Positions 1-8,300 of a DNA stretch of 64,000 bases are shown one piece after another. The stretch is from the NCBI GenBank assembly GCA_964036195.1, contig OZ038450.1:15874701-15938700 (forward strand), in the 5' to 3' direction. This DNA comes from Sphaerolaimus hirsutus. Its lineage: Eukaryota > Nematoda > Chromadorea > Monhysterida > Sphaerolaimidae. How positions within the stretch are numbered: position 1 is the stretch's first letter; each line of letters starts with the position of its first letter. Made by a program: the position numbers and the translations under genes. The notes under the pieces were generated by a model that had not been told where the DNA came from, did not search any database, and was given only the letters and a program-made list of their open reading frames with translations.

Positions 1-15
1 GTCCGTTTGGTGATT

Positions 16-1120
16 TTATTTCATGCCCATTACTGCAACAATTTTATTCACCTTTGGACTCCTGTCATTTTCTGCTATTTCATTCATGACTGATCTGGAG
101 TTTGACAGCCATTCCCTCATGTTCATGGAACATTGGTTAAATAAAGCTTTGACTTTGTAATATAGTTCTAAAGCTTCAACTTCATTCGTGACACTCATGA
201 TGAAGTTATTGACATAAATGTTGTTTATTATCATTGCCAACTGGTTTTGTTCCCCTTCATTTTCTTCATATTCATTCATGTTGTTTATTGTCACATTTAA
301 ATGGTATTTTATGACTGCTCCCAAAATTGCTGGGCTGCAGACAAGTCCAAACAGTACACGTTTTATAACGAAGTACTATTAAGTTATTTTCAGTTACTGG
401 TTTTGAGGCATCTTTCAGCCAGAAAAATCATGTGTAGTCTTTAGCTTGGTCATGCAATCCTATTTGCAAAAATGCCTTTTCAATATCGGCAATTAATGCT
501 AGATTGCCTGCCCTGAACCTCAGGAGTAGGCCCAGTGCTAATGGTGTTGTAATTGGTCCTCTAAAAAGGCACTCATTGAAACTGGGCTTACCTGCCAACC
601 CATTGTACACGATTCTGCATGATGTCGATTTGCCCGGCGTGATTACTGGCTGGTGTGGCAGGTAATGAATCCCCTTGTTGTCTGTTTTGTCGTCACAGAT
701 CTCAATTATTCCCTTTTCTAGTTGGTTGTCCAAAACTTTCCCGTATTGTTAGAATAAGTTTGGATAGTTGTTGAATCTTCTTATCAGTGATTTGAACCGC
801 ACCAAGGCTTCTGCTTTTCCAGTGGGCAGGTCACTGATACTCTCTTTATACGGCCAGTCAATATAGTATTGTTTGTTGTTGTCGTTGAATTTTATTCTAT
901 TTATTATCATCTCCTCTGCAATGTTGTCATCAATTGCATAGGGGTCATCAGTGATTCCCACTGCTTCTAGACTGTGAAATTGTCGTAGTGTTTCCTTTCC
1001 TATGGCCACTATGGCTACTTTTTGATGATTTTTTGTTGGTTCAGTTAAGCTTGAACTACAAGTGAAGTTACAGGCATGATCCATAGTTGCAGAATGTACA
1101 GCTACCACAATCAAAGCCAA
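16..1120 (-). mobile_element. BEL/Pao retrotransposon pol remnant (reverse transcriptase region), broken
   Basis: Read on the - strand, three open blocks line up in the order of a BEL/Pao polymerase. 1120-749 carries the segment before the RT domain (RFKSLIRRFNNYPNLF). 733-428 carries early RT motifs (YLPHQPVI, NECLFRGP, LALIADIEKAFLQI). 324-16 carries the active-site region, with IYVNNFI where the family usually has YVDD, then EVEALELYYKV. The first two blocks share a frame and are separated by a single stop; between the second and third there is another stop and eroded sequence. Gag, protease, RNase H, integrase and LTRs are not seen, and the left side runs off the window. With two stops and a changed catalytic aspartate pair it is presumably dead. 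Family assignment rests on motif recognition. Confidence 0.85.
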
Positions 1121-1159
1121 ACAGGCAAACCTGCATGCAGGTTTTCCTTCTGCAAATTT

Positions 1160-1438
1160 GTCTATTACCGTGCTAATTTCACTTTATTTTTTTCCGTTTC
1201 CGTGAAAATTTTGCTTTCCGTTTTCCGTTTTCCGGCATTTCATTTTTCCGTTTTCTGTTTTCCAGCCGACAATTTTTTTTACCTTTCCGTTTTCCGTTTT
1301 CCGCTGAGTGAAATTTTTTTACCTTTCCGTTTTCCGTTTTCCGGCAGAATTTTTTTTTTACATTTCCGTTTTCCGTAAAGTGAAAATTTTTACCTTTCCG
1401 TTTTCCGTTTTCCGTAAAAAAATTTTTTTGACACCCTA
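1160..1438. repeat. TTTTCCG-iteration element, probable hAT-type MITE (same family as 9143-9715)
   Basis: The stretch is built from degenerate repeats of TTTCCGTTTTCCG separated by T-runs. Its right edge, TTGACACCCTA, is the reverse complement of the left end of the element at 9143. The left edge is unclear and I found no target duplication. It abuts the BEL/Pao remnant. Confidence 0.6.
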
Positions 1439-1545
1439 GTCTGGGACTCCCCCAGAATCACCAGCGTAGTTGGATTTGGCCACACTTACTACAGAAAGTG
1501 GTGCAGATGGAGCGATTTACCCATCCAAAGGTGAAAATAATGGTA

Positions 1546-1736
1546 TTTTCCAAAGCACAATGGCAAATACTGTGTGTAAAAATTTTACGTTTACGTTTTT
1601 TTACATATTCCTTGGTATTTTAAAAATACCTTACGTTTAAGTATTTATACTTTTGATTTGGAAAAGGTATTTACGTTTACGTTTACGTTTTCCAAAAATA
1701 CCAGTGTTTGCACAACTCTGGTGTTTTGAATGGATT
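1546..1736. repeat. ACGTAA-iteration hAT-type fragment
   Basis: Contains repeated TTTACGTTTACG blocks and ends in CAACTCTGG, the terminal inverted repeat of the hAT-type elements at 17059 and 31072. It is close to the reverse complement of 17059-17225, including the shared outer word CAAAGCACA, so it appears to be one end of that family, without its partner end. Confidence 0.6.
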
Positions 1737-2241
1737 ACTATGAATTTAATATTTTAGTCGGAAATGGAAATTTGGAACTTCTAAAAAACTAAGTTTCTAA
1801 TCTAATTTCGTTTTCTTTCTCGTTTTTTTTAAAAATCTAACTGCGTCTCGGTCACCCCCAAGGCCAAAATCCTATTGACATATCTCTGCAAATGTGTATT
1901 GGTAGTTGGCGGTCAGTGGGTCATCTGTGTGGCCTGTTGAATTTGTAAACTGGCGCCGCTGCTGCCTAACTGTTCTGCCCCGTTCCGTGCCGCAGCATTA
2001 CTTTTGTAGTTGCTCAGTGGATGGCAGAGTGATGTAGCTGTCTGGATGTTTTTCTTTGGTGGAAACGATTCTTTTGGCGTTGTTTCAAAGGTTCTCAGCG
2101 CGTTTGAAATAACGTCAATTTTTGCTTTTTTTACCAATACAATCGGTAAATGCTGGACATATTTACGTATGTATGAAATTTTCCGAGACTTCCCCATATT
2201 TGAAAAATCCAAAAGTACCAATTGCCCACCCCATTTCGCAG

Positions 2242-2388
2242 GCGATGTCTGGCACCAAAGTGTTCACCTGCCCCATGCCCGGCTGCGGCGCCTACTTTAG
2301 CAGGCCCGTGTATTTGATGAACCACGTGGACACGCATAACCCGGAGGCCAGGTTCAGATGTGACTTGTGTAAAAGTGCATTGTCTAAT
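2242..2388 (+). CDS. Zinc-finger gene exon 1 (finger 1, first half of finger 2)
   Basis: Follows a pyrimidine-rich tract and TTCGCAG. It reads AMSGTKVFTCPMPGC and ends after CDLCKSALSN at a GTGAGA donor, phase 0. Finger 1 is C-x4-C-x12-H-x3-H. The ATG at 2245 is the candidate start codon. Confidence 0.85.
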
Positions 2389-5300
2389 GTGAGATTTCGT
2401 GTTTGCAATTTCGACGAAAGTTTTGTGCTCATGTTGCGAGGAAATCTTTTGAGTAAACTACGGTGTATTCGATTGTAGTTGTGTGGCTTTTTGCAAGTTA
2501 CCCATGGGACTTTTATCATCTCGACCATCACTGTCTTCAATCGAAATTACCTTTCTAATCACTCACCTCAACATTCCCAGTCTGGCAACGTATATACGCA
2601 TGGGATCTCCGCCCACTTTGCGTCCACGTCGGGCACCTGCAACGGGTGCGAGCTGCCCGTGGCCGACACAGCCGAGTTCGCGAGACATTTCCGCCAGTCG
2701 CATATTGCAGCGCGGCCCAGTCGATGTCCACTCTGCAACGTGCACTTTCACTCGCGTGTGTTTGTATGTTTGAAAACGCGCAAAATATGTTTTAATGATA
2801 GCTTCCATCATAGTTGTTAAAACATATTTACGTTTACTCGATAAATACGTTACTCGAGAACTGCTTAAATACGTTTACGTTTCCTCGCGAAAAAATACCG
2901 GTACTCACTTATTCGCGTACTTTTTGAAAATACGCGAGTACAGAAAACGTATTTTTGGGGGACAGAAAATGGCATTTTGACAAACAGAAAGTGACAAACA
3001 TAAGACATTTTCATAAGAAATACATATCAGGAGAGAAAGATCGTATATTTGATGTAACAGGTGGCCCACGTCAGGCGCACGGTTTTGATTGGCCCCCAAC
3101 ACATCAATTTTGAATGAAAACCGCTCGAATTTCGTATGGGGGTAAATAAATGTACCCCATTTGTTGTGTTAAGTGCACGGTTTCATATCGCAAGATTTCG
3201 TGTCAGAACGTGAAAGAGTTTCATATTTACGTTTTCCAAAAGTGTCCCATTCTAGATAGTTCTGTGGAGTGACGTTGTTTTGCATACGATGTGATAAATG
3301 TGAAAATTTACTGATATTTATGTGTGTGCTTAACATACTAAATGGGGTACATTTATCTACTGTCATGCCAAATTTAGACTATTTTTATGAATAATTGGTG
3401 CTTTGGTAGACGATTGCCTGACATGCACCACGCTCATACACGTGTAAAACTTTGCTTCACGTTCCGACATGAATTTTTGTGATGTGGAACCGTGCACTTA
3501 ACACAACAAATGGGGTACATTTATCTACCCCCATACCAAATTTGAGCAGTTTTCATTCAAAATTGACGTGTTGGGAGCCAATTGAAACCGTGCGCCTGAC
3601 GTGGGCCACCCTATATATCAGAGTAAAAATTGAAATAATACTGAGTTTTACGTTTTATTGTGAGAAAAATACTCACTTTTACGTTTTCTGTTTAAAAAAT
3701 TCCCGTTTTTACGGTTTCCCCAGAAAAAATTACGTTTTGTACGTTTTCTCTGAAAAAAACGTATTTTACTCACGTTTTACGCAGTGTAAAAGTATTTTAA
3801 AGATACTTTACGTTTTCTGTACTCGGGTGAGTAAAAAAGTATGTTACATTCGTTTAATTTTAAAAAGTTCAGTACTTTTTACAACTCTGGCTTTGATAGA
3901 AAACGCTCTTTTGACATCAGCCGGTGGCATTATTGTCTAACACTGCCGCATCTGTGTTTTGGACGTTTTTGAGAATGCCATTCATTTGTCAAAAACTTTT
4001 TCTACACAGGTGAAGCTTTTAAGCAGCACCTTCGCTTGCACCAGTCCGAGCCGTCATCTTTTCCCGACAAAAATAGGGTTTGTTGGTTATTTCAATTTTC
4101 GCGGGATCCCTGCCATAGTAACAAAACAACCCAATAACCTGCGTGTGTTTGAAAATATTTCCAATTGTATTTACCGTATTCCCTCGAAATACCCCAAGTG
4201 GTTTATTTTTTAATAGTGCCAATTTCTAGGGGTATTTCGAGAGGGGGGGGGGGGCTACTTTTCATAAGCTCGCTCAGACCTGGGGGTATTTCGAGGAATA
4301 ACGCTTTTTATATTTGGAACGGTGAATCAACTTCTGCAGCCGAATCAATGCCGTTCCATCATCTAACTTCCAGGATCCTTTCTCATGCGATATCTGCGGT
4401 GCTGGTTCATGCTACGACACAACACTGGACCTGTACGATCACATTACCTCAGCACACGGGGACCAGAACGCCAGCCCGTTCACGTGCACCAGATGCGGCG
4501 CACTATTCGTGCTGTCCGACGCGTTTAACGCACATGTGAACGAGTGTTGGCCTCGAGATTCAAGTGAAGTAGTCGAACAGAAAATTCAAGCTGCTGTGAG
4601 ATGGGGCAGAAATAACGAAAAATCCGAGGGTTGGTCTTTGCAATATTATATGTAAATTTGAGTGTAAATTTCCGCTTTAAGGTTGCAAACTTGACTAAAT
4701 CATCGAGCAGCTACCGTATTTCTTCTTTTAGAACGGTATACCTCCAATAGAACGGCAGGTTTTGGCACTTTTACACCCACGAAAAGAATAGAACGGCAGC
4801 CGCCAATAGAACGGCAGGTAGAAATTACATTGTAAGAGTGCCAAAACATAAATATATTTGAAAAATTGGTGGTGAGAACATCCAGGGTGTTCAGAACTAT
4901 GGTTCAGCGGATGTTTTCACATTTGGTTTTGTTTAAATTGATGCTCTGATATTAAAATGTCAGTCATGGTTCACTGAAAATGCTATGTTTAAATTAAAAT
5001 TGTGTGAAAAAGTTTGATGAAAAAAATAGAACGGCAGCCTCCAATAGAAGTGCACCTCCAATAAAACGGCAGGTAAAAAAGTTGACGAAAGAAATAGAAC
5101 GGCGCCGTTCTATTACAAGAAATACGGTAACATTGATCCAAATTTTGCTCCCTATCCGAAGCCGGCACGCCGAGCACGAGCGACCCCAGTGCGGGCACCA
5201 GCGTGGACTACGTGTGCAACAAGTGCGACGCGGTCTGTGGCGGGGCGGGCGGCCTGCGGGCGCACATGCTCGCCGCGCACCCGTGCGGCCCCGACGCCGG

Positions 5301-8300
5301 CCGGGCGGCCGAGCCGCGCTACGGGTGCGCCGACTGTGGCAGGCACTTCGCCCGGCCGCACCACCTCTCCGCCCACGTGCGCTCGCATGAGTTCTGCCTG
5401 CCTGGACAGCCGAACGTGTGTAGCCAGTGCGGCGACGTGTTCGAGCATCGGAAGGACCTGCGACATCATGTTCGAGTGTGTTTTGTTTTCGTGTGCATCT
5501 TTTTGATATTTCGGTTGAGTGGCTGAATGGCGAGAATTGACGGGAAAGCTTGTTTCCTGGCATGTTGCCAGACTTTTCTGCTTTGGCTGGAACCACCTAC
5601 TTTGTAGCTTACTTTGGAGCTTCGTCATACTCTAAATGAAGGGTGTGCTTCTAAATGTACCGATCTACAAAAAATAGGGTTGGGACGATATATCGTATCG
5701 AATATCGAATATCGGATATCGACGATTTTTTCATATCGAATATCGAATATCGATATCGAAAATTTTGAAAAAATATCGAATATCGACCATTTTTTCGATA
5801 TTTTCGATATTCTTCCCTTCCCTGGCCTGACTTAAACTGTGCCAGGAATGGCATTCTTATAAAGCGATTTTGTTGGTAATTTTCAAAAATTTTGTGCCCA
5901 AGCACGTACTCTGTCGTCACATGAAAGGTATGTCCATTTCAGCAGTTGCAAACACCTTGAATGTTGTGCAAATGCACTCACAAATGTCCACGTCAGAGTA
6001 TGTACCATGGTGGTTGAACCATGCTACATTTTCCTTACTAATTTGATCAAATTTTAGGGGGTGGGGTGATTTTATGTTCATTTTATGTAAATTTGTATAA
6101 TTGAGTCTTCAGTAAGGAGATGTTAAACTATGTTTGTGACCAAATGGAAATACAATATGACATTCAAGTAAAAATAACAAGTAACAAAAGTAAAATATCG
6201 AAATATCGAAAATATCGAAATATCGATATCGAATATCGAGCATATTTTCATATCGAATATCGATATCGAATATCGAGGGTCCATATGAAGGGTGTGCTTC
6301 TAAAAGTACCGATCTACAAAAAATCGATTTTGAGATAATCGCGATTGAAAGTTTGGAGCATGCAATACCCATACATGGGTATTGGGTATGGGAATTTTGG
6401 GTAAGGGTATTTCGGCCATATTGTTGGGTATCCACATGCATGGGTATAATCATTGATTATACACATAACACTAGCTATATAAAATTTAGGGAATTGTATT
6501 TTTGTAGTACAGTACATTTTAAAGGAACAAATTGGTAATAGCGTGTAGATCGGTATTTTTTAAAGCACAAAATCAGAAAGCTGTAGATCGGTACTTTTAC
6601 CCATAATAAAAAAGCACAAAATGAGTTTTTGCGCAAGCGGACGCCGATCTGACATCGGTACTTTTAGAAGCACAAAAAATAATGTGCAGATCGGTACATT
6701 TCAAAGAACAATTTTGAAAAAAGTGTGTAGATCGGTACTTTTAAAGACACAAAAGCTGAAAAAGCTTGTAGATCGGTACTTTTAAAATTTCAAAAACTGT
6801 AATTTGCGATTTTTTTGCTTTTTTCGACCCCCCATATCTCAAAATTGAATTTCGCACCCCCCACATATTATATATATTTTTGAAGCGCATTTTTATGGGG
6901 ACCCCAAAAATGGTCCTAACTCAAATTTGAAAAATTTGTAGATCGGTACTTTTAGAAGCACACCCTTCATATCGTATCGATATCGAATATCGAGTTTCAG
7001 AAAAAAATATCGAATATCGAATATCGATATCGAAAAGTCATATCGTCCCAACCCTAACAAAAAATCGATTTTGAGATAATCGCAATTGAAAGTTTGCAGT
7101 ATGCAATACCCATACATGGGTATTGGGCGTGGGAATTTTGGGTATGGGTATTTCGGCCATATTGTTGGCTATCCACATGCATGGGTATAATCATTGTTTA
7201 TACACAACACTAGCTATATAACATTAAGTGAATCGTATTTTTTGTAGTACAGTACATTTTAAAGGAACAAATTGGTAATAGCATGTAGATCGGTACCTTT
7301 TAAAGCACAAAATCAGATAGATGTAGATCGGTACTTTTACCCATAGTAAAAAAGCACAAATTGAGTTTTTTCTGCTGATGATGCCGAGCTGACATCGGTA
7401 CTTTTAGAAGCACAAAAAATAAAGTGCAGATCGGTACATTTAGAAGTACAATTTTGAAAAATGTGTGTAGATCGGTACTTTTAAACATACAAAAGCTGAA
7501 AAAGCTTGTAGATCGGTACTTTTAAAATTTCAAAAACTGTATTTTGCGATTTTTTTGCTGTTTTCGACCCCCCATATCTCAAAATTGAATTTCGCAAAAT
7601 TGAATTTCGCACCCCCCACATATTATGTATATTTTTGAAGCGCATTTTTATGGGGACCCCAGAAATGGTCCTCACTCAAATTTGAAAAATTTGTAGATCG
7701 GTACTTTTAGAAGCACACCCTTCAAATGTACCCCGCCAATCGCCGTCCGCACGCAGAGCGCGCACGAGGTGGCACTGCCGTACAAATGCAGTGAGTGCGG
7801 CAAGCACTTCTCTGCCGCCGCCAAACTGCGGCTGCACTGCCGCACCGTGCACTCGAAGAGCCACGCGTGTGAACAGTGCGATGCGGTATTTGGTAGAAAA
7901 ACAGAGCTAAATAGACATATGGTAAGTTGGAGGGAGCTTCTGGTGGAAGTACGACCACGTCTCACTTTTGGCGCCTGGTTAAGTGTATCGGTGATCTGAA
8001 CTTGTCGCCGTTTTCTGCGCTCGGATATATTGTTTTGTAGGTAGGGTTACGGGGGGCAAGCCTGATACGCACATCTGCCTGATACGCACATTTTCCCGTT
8101 TTTTTCACTTGACACTTTTTCAAGTGATTTTCAGATATGAGTTAAGTGAGAAAAAGTTGCGCAATGACATTAGTGAACTTTTTCACTTTACGCATATCTG
8201 AAAATCACTTGAAAATGTGTCAAGTGAAAAAAAACGGTGAAAAATAGCTATTTTCACTGTTTTTCAGTTGACACATTTTTAAGTGATTTTCAGATATGAG

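Larger units (their letters stand above)
5638..7723. mobile_element. GAAGGGTGTGC element, outermost of three nested layers
   Basis: Begins GAAGGGTGTGCTTCTAAA and ends with the reverse complement. The interior is a series of degenerate copies of its own end, GTAGATCGGTACTTTT. A hAT-type element (5675-7056) inserted close to its left end and itself contains a second copy of this family (6287-6968). It lies in the exon 5-exon 6 intron. Confidence 0.85.

Noticed and set aside
1076..1378. 100-codon Phe-rich + strand frame
   Set aside because: Product of the TTTTCCG repeat; the real coding trace here is the - strand BEL/Pao remnant.
4994..5628. Two long - strand frames over zinc-finger exon 5
   Set aside because: They are antisense shadows of a GC-rich exon whose + strand reading gives perfect C2H2 spacing.
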